A stretch of 64,000 nt of DNA from Agrypnia vestita (lineage: Eukaryota; Arthropoda; Insecta; Trichoptera; Phryganeidae). This document shows positions 35,942 through 46,232 of the stretch, piece after piece. The DNA is taken from the NCBI GenBank assembly GCA_016648135.1, contig JADDOH010000176.1, positions 1 to 64,000 on the forward strand, given 5' to 3'. A program made the position numbers and the translations under genes. The number at the start of each line of letters is the position of its first letter. Position 1 is the stretch's first letter. Below the pieces are notes generated by a model. That model worked only from the letters and a program-made list of their open reading frames with translations, was not told the origin of the DNA and made no database searches.

Positions 35942-37480
35942 TACTATTGAGTAGACCTTGTCTGCTACCTTATGTAAGCTTAAATGTATGGTGTTTTTTT
36001 AGAGGTATACATAGAACTTTAAAGTGAAATAATAAAACACATAAAAATTGTGGCAGTGGCCATGATATTTGGCTTTATCTGAAAGATAATTTTATGGTAT
36101 TAGTGTTCAAATATCATTAAGATACCACGATTTTCGAAATAAACTTGCACAATTTGCAATATTCTGGCTACGTCTATTTATAGTGAAACGGCAAACCAAA
36201 CTGAGCACAAATCAGCTGCTAAATTGGCTGTCGCTGGAAAAGTGTTGCCAATTCAAAAAACAAACCTGTAAAAAAATTAGACACTAATGGCTTAAAATTA
36301 TCTTTAATACCAGGCCGAAACCAGGATTTTTATGTGTTTTATTCAGTTACGTTCTATCTATATCTCTAAAAAAGAACCCAATAAATTGGTTCAAACCTCA
36401 TTCCAAGAGTTCAGCAAGTTTGTCATTTTCACATCCCAGGCGTTTAGCTTCATTTGAAAACAGTAAGGATATTGATGTGGCACTTATTCCTTGCACGCAT
36501 TTTTTTTCTAAAAAAATCCTCAGTGTGTAAGAAAAGAATTCGGTGGTCAGTGTATTAATCACTTTTTGTATACATATTATTACAATGGCGGGTTTATTGC
36601 AAGTTACTAATTTCCTTCTATCAACTGCAGAATTCTAGACCGATCCGTTATTTTATAACTGACTAGTTGTGTCTGCAGTTTCGCACGCGTAGATTCTTAG
36701 TAACTTTTAGTCATATTTTATCAATTTGTGTATTAACCTTAACATACAGATATATATGTCGTGGCGGATTTTTTGAATTCTACAACTTCTCTGTAGAAAG
36801 TATTTGAATATCTCTTACCGTTAAGGCAGCGTTCGTAAAAAAGCTCGACCATTTTCTTATCGACTTTAGTTGTAAAATAGGTCACCACGGAAAGCCCTTT
36901 TATTTCAACGGGCTAATATATAAGCTATGTCCACCCTGAAAGTCCATTATAAGTATTGGTGTAAGTATCGGATGAGTAGTTTCGGAGATTACCTCCCACA
37001 TCCAAACTTACAAACTTTACCTTTTTATTTATTAGTATAGATTATGAACAGGTCGTTAATGACCGATATAGGTAGTTGTAGTGACATTAAAGTAAATTTA
37101 AAAACATTTTATGACAGTTGGGGAAATAAGTTGTAACAGAATACTTTTTATGGAGGAGAAATTAGAAACACAATTTTCCTCCAGTCGGTTGCCACATGAC
37201 CCCCGGTTTTTGGTCTGCTGATATCCTTAACAATTTTCCTCCACTTTTTTTCCGTAGCCAGTAGCGTCCTTGGTCTGGTCAGGTCTGATCTCTTCCTTCT
37301 GGCCTTCCACCACCAGCTTCTTCGGATTATTCTCGAATTATGCGCCTCGGGGCTAGTTGCATTTTGCATTTTTCACCAATCAAACAATCGGGTTTTTACG
37401 AAAGATTACTATAATCCAAGTTGATACAACCGGTCCTTAGACAGATTGTAGAGAGTCTACGAATATTAAAATGAAGAAAC
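35942..37480. other. No gene recognised
   Basis: AT-rich. A 73-codon minus-strand frame at 37148-37369 contains two KWRKIVKD/DWRKIV-like stretches but no domain that I can name. Confidence 0.4.
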
Positions 37481-37572
37481 ATAGATATATAATATCGATA
37501 TATAGTATATAGATATATATATATTAATAGATATTAATATTAGAATATATATATAGATATATATGTTAAAAT
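37480..37572. repeat. TA/GATA-rich low-complexity run, left of the Penelope pair
   Basis: Runs of ATAGATATAT and TATATA. A similar run lies on the other side of the pair at 39430-39545. Confidence 0.85.
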
Positions 37573-37668
37573 GAAGGTTTTCACGGGTGTTGAAAGGTTA
37601 GATTGATTCTTGGGGGTTGGTAAACCCGGTCAAAATCTGGTCCTCAGAAGGACCATTCGTCAACCGAC

Positions 37669-37699
37669 GTTTCGCCTGAATCACAACAGGCATCTTCAG
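37669..37699 (-). other. Hammerhead-like core in the Penelope 3' UTR, left copy
   Basis: On the minus strand CTGAAGA (37693-37699) is followed by the hairpin GCCTG/CAGGC and GAAAC (37669-37673). It is the same as 39335-39365, and the same reservations apply. Confidence 0.4.
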
Positions 37700-37794
37700 G
37701 TTGTTTGTTAATAAATTTCCGTCACGAGGGGCAGTGCGAACACGTCCGTTCGTATCGGAAGCTTATTACCAAGTGAGGTCTGGTAAGTTAAAGT

Positions 37795-38611
37795 CTAAAT
37801 TTGGGTACTGTGGTCATTATTGGCCATTAATGATTTTCGGGAATTTTGTATTAAATATGGGTGTTCCCGGCCGTTGTTGGCCTTAATGGCGTTTGTTTGG
37901 CTCCTTGTGATGCGCTTTGTACTTGATGTTGCTTCTATTGTGTCGGTGGTTATATTTAATTGATTTTTGCGCGCTAATATATTATTTTTATTTTTACTAA
38001 GAAATCTACTGTTGAATAAAATGCTTTTCCATGCCGTTGGGAGACGTATACCATCATCTCTATTGTTGATAATATTTATTCTTTTATATATCTCTATAGC
38101 TTCTCTAAATATCCTTACTGTTTCGTTTTGGACGTTCGCTATTATTCGTGTATTATTAAAGTCTATGCTGTGGCCTTCTTCGAGCGTGTGTTGGACAAGC
38201 GACGATGTTAGTTTTTTGTTGGTCATATCAACTCTATGTTCAGCAACCCTAGCAGATATCTTTCTGTTGCTTTTTCCAACATATGTCTGGTCGCACGATC
38301 CACATGGTATTTCGTATACACCATGGGACTCTAGGTGTATTTTGTCTTTTACACTGCGTAGAAGGCTAGATATTTTGTTTTCAGTCCTAAATATCGTTCT
38401 TATATTTTCTAAGTAGACGGCTGAGTTTATCTGTTGTCCCTCTTATATATGGTAAAAAGGCTGTTGATAAAGGTTTTTCCGTAATATCTTTAACTGTTTT
38501 ATTTCTATTTTCAATGTCCGACTGGCGTTTAACTACTTTGTTAACTATTTGTTTAGAGAATCCATTACATTGTAGCGTATTATAAGATATAAGAAATAAA
38601 TAAGAAATCAA
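37795..38611 (-). pseudogene. Penelope-like RT/GIY-YIG polyprotein fragment, frameshifted
   Basis: Positions 38611-38387 encode the end of the reverse transcriptase (FLPYIRGTTDKLSRLLRKY). The frame then breaks, and 38411-37795 encodes the linker and GIY-YIG nuclease. Comparison with the right copy shows the cause: this copy lacks four bases within AAATATAACATAAG. The nuclease is required for target nicking in Penelope-like elements (family knowledge). The C-terminus also differs from the right copy after GREHP. Confidence 0.85.
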
Positions 38612-38618
38612 TTATATA

Positions 38619-39239
38619 AGAAAATATAACATAAGAACGATATTTAGGACTGAAAACAAAATATCTAGCCTTCTACGCAGTGTAAAAGACAAAATACACC
38701 TAGAGTCCCATGGTGTATACGAAATACCATGTGGATCGTGCGACCAGACATATGTTGGAAAAAGCAACAGAAAGATATCTGCTAGGGTTGCTGAACATAG
38801 AGTTGATATGACCAACAAAAAACTAACATCGTCGCTTGTCCAACACACGCTCGAAGAAGGCCACAGCATAGACTTTAATAATACACGAATAATAGCGAAC
38901 GTCCAAAACGAAACAGTAAGGATATTTAGAGAAGCTATAGAGATATATAAAAGAATAAATATTATCAACAATAGAGATGATGGTATACGTCTCCCAACGG
39001 CATGGAAAAGCATTCTATTCAACAGTAGATTTCTTAGTAAAAATAAAAATAATATATTAGCGCGCAAAAATCAATTAAATATAACCACCGACACAATAGA
39101 AGCAACATCAAGTACAAAGCGCATCACAAGGAGCCAAACAAACGCCATTAAGGCCAACAACGGCCGGGAACACCCATTATTTAATACAAAATTCCCGAAA
39201 ATCATTAAGGCCAATAATGACCACAGTACCCAAATTTAG
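38619..39239 (+). pseudogene. Penelope-like GIY-YIG endonuclease fragment
   Basis: An open frame of 206 codons with no start of its own, because the copy is 5'-truncated. It begins RKYNIRTIFRTENKISSLL, the end of the polymerase region. Next comes the GIY-YIG nuclease: GVYEIPCGSC (residues 32-41), TYVGKS (44-49) and RKISARVAEH (51-60). CGSC supplies the Cys pair and QHTLEEGH the two His expected of the Penelope-type nuclease. A conserved acidic helix (REAIEIYKR) and a basic tail follow. The reading frame is intact here, unlike the left copy. Confidence 0.85.
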
Positions 39240-39334
39240 ACTTTAACTTACCAGACCTCACTTGGTAATAAGCTTCCGATACGAACGGACGTGTTCGCAC
39301 TGCCCCTCGTGACGGAAATTTATTAACAAGCAAC

Positions 39335-39365
39335 CTGAAGATGCCTGTTGTGATTCAGGCGAAAC
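39335..39365 (+). other. Hammerhead-like core in the Penelope 3' UTR, right copy
   Basis: CTGAAGA (39335-39341), hairpin GCCTG/CAGGC, GAAAC (39361-39365). CAAC before it can pair with GTTG after it as stem I. Both stems are offset by one base from the canonical hammerhead layout, and the cleavage-site triplet is unclear, so activity is doubtful. Confidence 0.4.
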
Positions 39366-39429
39366 GTCGGTTGACGAATGGTCCTTCTGAGGACCAGATT
39401 TTGACGCGGGTTACCCCCAAAGAAATCAA

Positions 39430-39545
39430 TACTAACATATATATATATAATAGTATATATATATATATATATATAGATATAAGAGAATATCTATAAAATA
39501 GATAGATATATATAATATATACATATATATCTCAATATATATGAA
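39430..39545. repeat. TA/GATA-rich low-complexity run, right of the Penelope pair
   Basis: Long TATATA runs with GATA units, mirroring 37480-37572. Confidence 0.85.
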
Positions 39546-40140
39546 CTCGGTTATAACGAACGCGACGGGACCAACTAAATTTGCTCCTTATAGCCGGACC
39601 CCTTATATCCGGGATTCACTTTTTTCACAATTTTTTTTGACTGTGTGATTTTATTTTCAAAAGCAGCTAAATAAACATCCTTATCTTTCCAGAGCGAAGA
39701 AACTGTAGAAGACGATTGTGAAAACTTTTTACAGACTTTTTGACGCCGATAATTTCGACTTTTTCGCGAACCTAGAGACACTTTCGTTTGTTAGTGAACA
39801 TGTTTCCGATAGAACAATTCGTATTAAACTGATTAGGCTTTTAAATGCTAATATAGTAAACTGCATAAAATGTCAGTCACCGTAATCATTTTGGAAACCC
39901 CCAATAATCGGAGTTATATGACCAGTATTCTCGACCTTCAGTAAACTATTGCTTGCCTGCGCACGTGGCATTTTCGGACACAAGTTTGTGTACATCATAA
40001 AATGAACCCTAATTAAGTGCGAGCCGCTTTAAAAGCAAAGTGAAAAATTTCATTGCTATGAGTACGTATTTGTCTTTTTTTCTGTAACCCAAGCAAATAT
40101 GTTTGCAGAGTTTCTAAAATTTGCTCCGTATATTCGGGAA
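39544..40140 (-). mobile_element. Pogo/Tigger-like fragment
   Basis: The left edge reads ACTCGGTTATAACGAACGCG, a sequence typical of Tigger-like termini. A minus-strand frame at 39575-39781 gives QKVCKKFSQSSSTVSSLWKD followed by LAAFENK, the second half of a pogo-type helix-turn-helix. The DDE region is absent. No opposite terminal repeat was found. Confidence 0.6.
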
Positions 40141-40347
40141 TCGCGCTGTGGGCAAACATAAGTTAACACTCGGTAGTTTTGTTGCCGAGCATTGCGTCAC
40201 CGCTCAGTGCGACTTAACAGTGTGTCCGTCTCTCTCCTCGTGCACTTCCCAATTAACGGGCATATCCGCATTGCTCATAACCGTCATCTGTCTGTGACCG
40301 TAGCGTTTACGACCGTCCAAATAAATAATAACGTGCGCGCTGGCTCT

Positions 40348-40379
40348 TCGCACCGCTGCACCACTGTGCAGCGGTGCGA
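40348..40379. repeat. 13-bp perfect GC-rich hairpin
   Basis: TCGCACCGCTGCA (40348-40360) pairs with 40367-40379 around CCACTG. It directly abuts the inverted-repeat element starting at 40387. Confidence 0.8.
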
Positions 40380-40386
40380 CCCACTG

Positions 40387-41410
40387 GTCGAAACCGTAAT
40401 TTGAGGGACTTAGGGACCAACTTTCTTTTTTTACTTTTTTCTTTATGCGGATGGATAGAGCTCATTACCTTATCAATAGTTGTTCTATGAAACTTTTTCC
40501 TAAACTTTATAGTTTGGGCAAAAAATTTGTTTTGTATTTTTTGTATGGAGCGGATCAAATAAAATAAAATTTCTGCTAAGTGGTGACTGACCCTGCTTTG
40601 ACACCTTTTTTTTCTCATACCTTGTCTAGTCTACCATCGTTTGATGGTATGAACATGTACATACTTGCAACTCTACCAGATAAATGGATCGAAAAAATAA
40701 AAAAACGTATATATTTTAAATATTATTTTTTATTTTCTTAATTTCTTTTATGTCAAACTAAATATGAAATAGTGAGTAAAAGTACATAATAACTCAAATG
40801 ATCAACAAAAAAACCAACAAAATTCGACTAAAAACTAACTAAATGAACACTTAATAATACAATAGCAAACATATTATTTTACAATTGTAGATAGTAGTTT
40901 TACGATGTATATACAGGGTGTACCAGAGCTAGCAGCAGAAACTTGGCCGGTAGATTCCTGACTATGTTATCAGTCTAAAATGTTCAAGCAACCATGGCCT
41001 AATTTCAATAGTTATGGAGATATTCACTCACTATTTCATATTTAGTTTGACATAAAAGAATAAAAAATAATATTATAAATATATACATTTTTTTATTTTT
41101 CGATCCATTTATCTGGTAGAGTTGCAAGTTTATGTACATGTTCATAGCATCAAACGATGGTAGACTAGACAAGGTATGAGAAAAAAAAGGTTTCAAAGCA
41201 GGGTCAGTCACCACTTAGCAGAAATTTTATTTTGTTTGATCCGCTCCATACAAAAAATACAAAACTTTTTTTTTTTGCCCAAACTATAAAGTTTAGGAAA
41301 AAGTTTCATAGGACAACTATTGATAAGGTTAATGAGCTCTATCCATCCGCGTAAAGAAAAAAGTAAAAAAAGAAAGTTGGTCCCTAAGTCCCTCAAATTA
41401 CGGTTTCGAC
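40387..41410. mobile_element. Large inverted-repeat element, 1024 bp, CCACTG duplications
   Basis: The arms of about 385 bp (40387-40775 and 41027-41410) are inverted copies: GTCGAAACCGTAATTTGAGG at the left end and its complement at the right end. Both sides carry CCACTG (40381-40386, 41411-41416), a possible 6-base target duplication. The centre holds a foldback-family piece at 40914-41026 (CAGGGTGTACCAGAG). There is no coding capacity. Confidence 0.85.
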
Positions 41411-41606
41411 CCACTGTGCGCTGCCCCCGCCAGAGAGCAATTAGCCACCACTGGTCGCGCTGGTGACGCACAATCAGGTGAAACCAGGGAACGTGGGGTA
41501 GTCGAGGACTGCTAACGGCATGGACATATTTACCAATTCATTGCCAACATACCACCGTTGCATTGCACTTCGTTAATGTTGACGTAATGAATATTCAATA
41601 AGTATA

Positions 41607-42044
41607 TAGGGGAATCATAGCTATTAGCAAAAACTTTACAGGTGGATTTCTGCCTTGATAATGAGACGAAAATGTTCAAGGAAACATGACCTAGTATTAT
41701 GGAGATATGCAATATCAAAGTTTGCATTATTTTTTAAATATTTCGGACTTATTTCTAACAAAAATTTGAACTATCATTACAGTAACTAACATCGGTTATG
41801 AAAAATTCATTCGCTTTAAGTTAAATAAATTAAATTCATTTCATACAACTTAAATAAAATGATAAAAAACTTATAAAAAATATATATTTTCAATTTTTGC
41901 AAGGTTTTTATATTTCTATTCGACTTGTAAAGCAGTAAAAAATATTGCATATCTCCATAACTATAATTAGGTCATGGTTGCTTGAATATTCTTGACTCAT
42001 TATCAAGGCAGGACTCGCCCTGAAAAGTTTTTGTAACTCACCAT
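41607..42044. mobile_element. Foldback element, diverged copy
   Basis: The inverted halves share AAAAACTTT, TGCCTTGATAATGAG, AATGTTCAAG, ATGACCTA and TATGGAGATATGCAATAT. The middle is shortened relative to 5158-5666. Confidence 0.75.
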
Positions 42045-42049
42045 GTATA

Positions 42050-42838
42050 TGTTACAGTGAATCTGTTTTTCTAGTGAGTCCATCACTCACTGGCATTTTA
42101 GAGAAATTATATTCAAGGTCATTCTTATCATATTCAAAGAGTTTTTCACCAATAGAAATGAATACACTATTTTAACTTCTACTTACTAGTGAATTTATTG
42201 GTTTCCGAACTGTCAAAAATTAAATTTGACAAGTCTGAAATCCGTTTCCGTAAAAATCTATGCTTTTAAACGAACTTTTATTTATCCAAATTGAAACAAC
42301 CGGGCCTTGAATAACAATTTAATAAGTCATTGCGTGAACAATGTTCTTACTGCATTATTAATTTCTTCTGTGCATATCAACATTATGTAGGTAACGGATA
42401 TTATTAAAATAGTCATTTTGAAGTGTTGAAAGTTGAAAGTTTCGGCTGCACCAATTCTTCATTATATGATTTTATAACAAGATTCTAATGACACATGGAC
42501 CTTGTTTTTCAAAATTTATTTTGCGTTTTGTGTCTCATTCTACACTAGTCTAGTCCAAAGTCATCACAAAGCGACAGTATTTCTAATTTTTATCCTTTGA
42601 GCGATAGCATATTCTCTATTCTGTGGCGATAGTTCTGTTTCTCGAACTGTCACACTTCTGGACTGGATTAGTTTAGGTAGGTAACTAAAACGTAATATAT
42701 TTTTAAAATTTTAATCGCGAACACTTACGAAATTCTGATCATCTTATAATTCAAAAGACAGTCGATTAAACTCATAAAAATGATACGATGTGAGCAAGCT
42801 TCACGTCTGTCACCGACGTCGAGCCGAGTAAAGCCATG
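42050..42838. other. No gene recognised
   Basis: AT-rich DNA with no coding or repeat signature recognised. Confidence 0.5.
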
Positions 42839-42840
42839 TA

Positions 42841-43583
42841 TTCACTAGGGGACAAATTGTCCCTCAACAGCACGCGCGGCATAGAGTCTACGTGACGTTG
42901 CAACGTCGTGCACTGTTCTGCCACGTCGCGCACAACACAGCGCGGCATTTTTACGTGCCGTGGCAACGTTGCCATGCGCACGGTACCCGAGCGTACTCAC
43001 TGCAACATTCCGCGGAGCGTCAGTACCACGTGGTATGTTTACAAGTGAATACGCATGCGCTGTATCTGTCAAGATGACAATGCGGGGAAACGAAATCGTT
43101 CTCGAACTCATCGAGCTGTATCGATCGAAGATCGCATATAATGTCCGTCCTTCTTTCTCTTTGCAGTAAATAATTTCGCATTCTCCTCTTTTTTCTCCTC
43201 TTACTTTTCGATAAACTCATTAACATAAACAGATACGCGGCTGTCATCATAACCTCATAGGGCGATATATTTCCGCGACGTCTGGAAAACAATAAATATT
43301 TGCAAAAAGGACCTTGTTTTTAATAATATTCAATTTACTACAGTAAAACCTCGTTAATTTGAAATTGTGACCCAAAAAACATTTCGAATTGCGCGGAACC
43401 CCGTTTTCGCCAAATGAGATACCGCAGCTGTCATCGTAAACTCATCGGGTGACATTTCCGCGACAAGATATGCGAGTTCCGGTGTGTACACGTCAAACGG
43501 CCGCGTCATTGTCCCCGAAACATGAGCGTAGATGTTGATGCGACATGCCGAGCGGAATGTTTCGCGATTTGTCCCCTAGTGAA
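42841..43583. mobile_element. CpG-rich DNA transposon remnant with 17-bp terminal repeats
   Basis: The ends TTCACTAGGGGACAAAT (42841-42857) and ATTTGTCCCCTAGTGAA (43567-43583) are a perfect inverted pair. The interior is far richer in CpG than its surroundings. A plus-strand stretch near 43085-43130 reads GNEIVLELIELYRSK, like the start of a MADF domain, so a PIF/Harbinger-type origin is possible. The flanks do not give a clear target duplication. A direct repeat (43235-43283, 43421-43467) surrounds a pogo-like terminus at 43341 (CAGTAAAACCTCGTTAATTT). Confidence 0.65.
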
Positions 43584-44399
43584 CGTTTTAAGGCGAACCT
43601 ACCAGACACAATACTCACAATTATAAACGATCGGACGTTTGATTGGCACCGACACATGTCTCATAAACGTCCGTCCAATCAGCCTGTAACTGCCAGATGA
43701 CAGTTTGCTGTGCATACAGTTGGATAGATATTGATCCGACGTGTTCCGGACGGCGAGAAACCTTTCGCTAGGTCTGAAAGGCAGTTGACTGGGCGCTAAT
43801 AAGCGAGGCTTGACATTTCGAAGCACGATCTAAGCAAATCAATAGTTGTAAAGAGGCTTTTCCAAACAGTTATATTTTGAGAAAGTCAGCAAGAGTTTAT
43901 CGACTCATTTAGGTAATCAATGAAAAAAATATATGTAAAGAAATATGCAGTTAAAATAAATAAAACTGTCGACAAATGGGAAAGAATGAAAAGTGTTAAG
44001 AAGCAATAAATATTTAAACAATATTTTTATGTTTATTTTATATTTATATGTTCTAAGAATACAATTACTGGATTTTGTACACAGAGGGATCACCATTAAT
44101 TGAAATAAATTATAGAAGTCTCACAGAGACGAAACTTTTTATATGGTAAACATGTATGGATGTCTTAATAGGGTGGCCACTATAACATAAGTTAATTGAT
44201 AATTTTAAGTCAATCAAAACTCTCGAATGTGTATTCACGATATTAAAAAACGTTTATCTCGGTGAATTTTCAACATAAATTTTTCCATGCCTAAGATATA
44301 TTTTATAGTTTTATTTTTGGCCTTGGCACTTCAAGTATGTGTTGTGTACCGATAATAACGCCACATTAAAATTATTTTCATGATTTCATGAAATTCATT
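43584..44399. other. No gene; short repeat at 44318-44350
   Basis: 44318-44350 (TTGGCACTTCAAG, then TGTGTTGTGTAC) resembles the arm of the foldback at 6605-6845. The rest is unrecognised. Confidence 0.45.
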
Positions 44400-44437
44400 C
44401 AATTTTGTAGTTCAGCATTTGCTGAACTACAAAATTG
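44400..44437. repeat. Perfect 18-bp palindrome with a 2-base spacer
   Basis: CAATTTTGTAGTTCAGCA (44400-44417) pairs perfectly with 44420-44437. An unrecognised 82-codon plus-strand frame begins inside it at 44419. Confidence 0.85.
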
Positions 44438-45044
44438 TATTCAAGCAATATGATGGTACTAGATTTCAGTATCTTGACAAGGGTGTACCTACCAGTTACG
44501 TCGAAGCACAGTGTACAAATTTAAAAAATCATTTAAAGAATTCTGGTAGTCATGATATGTGGCCACTTCCAAATGTAAATATTTACCAGCCAACTGAACG
44601 CGGAGCAGCACCTATCGGCACCTGGCTCGAGACATGTTTCCCCGCCACGAACACGTGCCGTGGTTAAAACCTGATTTAAAAATGATTACCATTGGTCGGC
44701 TCACACGGCTGGCAAGGAGCGAACAATCCGATTGAAACGTTGCTTAAGTTCGCTTTATGAGGTAACACCAGCACACGATACTTGAAGACTTGTGCGCGGT
44801 AAGTATAACTACATAGTTAAATAAATAGGCAGGCAAGAAAAGAATTAAATCTAATCTAGAGATGTGCATTTTGGGTAGAGCATAACTAAGCCGCTTGCTG
44901 CAGAGTGCACACAGCTAAATATACATATTAGTAAAAAAATTGCAAAAAAATTAGAGATGCATCCGATACCGATATATCGGCGATATCGTGGGTTTTCCGA
45001 TATATCGCAATCGGCGATATTAATTTGCCGATACACCGATACTT

Positions 45045-45302
45045 AAGGAGGCTGAAGACGATGAGCTTCTTTCCAAAGTAGATCCTCTCGTTTTTTCGAG
45101 CAATGATGTTCTATATCCAAATTTGAAAAAAATGGCACAAAAATATTTCAGTTTCCAAACGAGTTCTGTCGCATCTGAAGGGCTATTTATTCTCAATGAC
45201 AGGTCTCATCCAAACAGACGTATAAATCGGCTTTCACCGAATAATTTAAGGGTGTTGTGTGTCCTAAATAAAAATCTGATAAATGTGAATTTTAACTATT
45301 AA
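45045..45302 (+). pseudogene. hAT transposase C-terminal dimerisation domain fragment
   Basis: The frame reads LYPNLKKMAQKYFSF, QTSSVASEGLFI, RRINRLSPNNLRVLCVLNKN and then TAA at 45300-45302. This is the hAT-family dimerisation region (PNLxxxAxKYxxxxxTSxxSE..F...R..LSPxxxxxLxxLxxN). The usual SER/FS is replaced by SEG/LF. No start codon, BED finger or catalytic region is present, so only the end of the gene has survived. Confidence 0.8.
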
Positions 45303-45394
45303 TTTTTAATATTTTTTTCTTTTTAAAAGAGATGCGAACATGGAACACGTGTCGCATCAATATTCTTAGTGTTCTCAAGCAAAGCCAAAGGACT

Positions 45395-45475
45395 AAATTG
45401 TTGGTATCCTGGAATAGGGTTAGAACCACCGACCAGATCACTATGACGAGCTACCTAACAAGCTACTCATAATAA
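45395..45475 (-). mobile_element. tRNA-derived SINE, copy 2
   Basis: The minus strand reads GAGTAGCTTGTTAGGTAGCT, TAGTGATCTGGTCGGTGGTT, CTAACCCTATTCCAGGAT. It is the same unit as 24690-24785. It sits inside the hAT remnant. Confidence 0.65.
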
Positions 45476-45699
45476 TCTGTATGTAATGTTCTGTTAAATT
45501 ACAATTTTTAAAATTCGTTATAAAGTAAACATGTTCTAAATAAATATTATACAATTAATTCCGTCTGTTTTTAATCTAAATCCATAACTTTTTACACCTT
45601 TTGAAATCTTCGCTGTCCGCATCGGTATCGGTGTTGTCGATACTTTTTTATAAATATCGGTATCGTATCAGCAAAAGTGCGTATCGATGCATCCCTTAT

Positions 45700-46190
45700 A
45701 AAAATAACTCCAGAAACAGCTATGACAATTTATAAATCAATAATTGCTGCTCATTTTCAATATTGCGCCACTATTTATTTTGTACTTGAGTAAGGAAGGA
45801 GAGACAAAAAAATGTAAATTCGACAAAATAGGGATGAGAATCACTCATTATAAGTAGAAATGTTAATTAAATTAAAAGACGTTAAGAGATTTAAATTGGC
45901 TCGGTATAAAACAAGGCCCAAAACTAAGCACTTATTTCAAATCTTAAATGATAGAATGCCAAAATATGTACTTCAAAAATAAAATAACACACAGGACAAG
46001 ATATTCATGGACAAGAAATTCACAAAACTTTTTGTACTACAATGACTTAAGGAATATGATAAATTACCAGAGAAGGTTAAAAAAAAACAGAAAAATTATC
46101 TTGTTCAAGAAGGAATGCAGACGTCGCATCACAGAATAAAAAATATAATTATTATATTAATAATAAATTGCATTATTAACTCAATAAGGA
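45700..46190. other. No gene recognised
   Basis: AT-rich. Nothing was recognised. Confidence 0.5.
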
Positions 46191-46232
46191 ACTACGGGGT
46201 ATCTCGTAGCTAGTACCAAAATCATCGAGTAA

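Larger units (their letters stand above)
37600..38611 (-). mobile_element. Penelope-like element, left copy of an inverted pair
   Basis: A 5'-truncated copy read leftward. It has the end of the reverse transcriptase thumb, a GIY-YIG endonuclease, and a 3' UTR (about 37600-37794) holding a hammerhead-like motif. The right copy (38619-39427) is its near-identical mirror image, with the 5' ends facing each other. Confidence 0.85.
38619..39427 (+). mobile_element. Penelope-like element, right copy of an inverted pair
   Basis: A 5'-truncated copy read rightward from about 38619, near-identical to the left copy. It ends after the 3' UTR near 39427, next to a TA-rich run. Head-to-head partial copies are common for Penelope-like insertions (family knowledge). 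Confidence 0.85.
44952..45697 (+). mobile_element. hAT transposon remnant
   Basis: The ends TAGAGATGCATCCGATACC and GTATCGATGCATCCCTT are an imperfect inverted pair of hAT type. Clusters of CGATA/TATCG lie inside both ends. The flanks AAAAAAAT and ATAAAAAT agree at seven of eight bases, as expected for an 8-base duplication. It contains a transposase C-terminus (45045-45302) and a SINE on the opposite strand (45395-45475). Confidence 0.8.

Noticed and set aside
37148..37369. 73-codon minus-strand frame with two WRKIV motifs
   Set aside because: It might be part of a retroelement protein, but I cannot tie it to a family.
37967..39067. Hydrophobic open frames that look like membrane proteins
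   Set aside because: They are the antisense strands of the two GIY-YIG coding segments.
39335..39376. Calling the Penelope 3' motif a confirmed hammerhead
   Set aside because: Stem offsets and the missing clear cleavage triplet make it weaker than the 15785 candidate, so it is listed only as hammerhead-like.
44419..44667. 82-codon plus-strand frame after a palindrome
   Set aside because: No domain recognised and it starts inside the palindrome; insufficient support for a gene.
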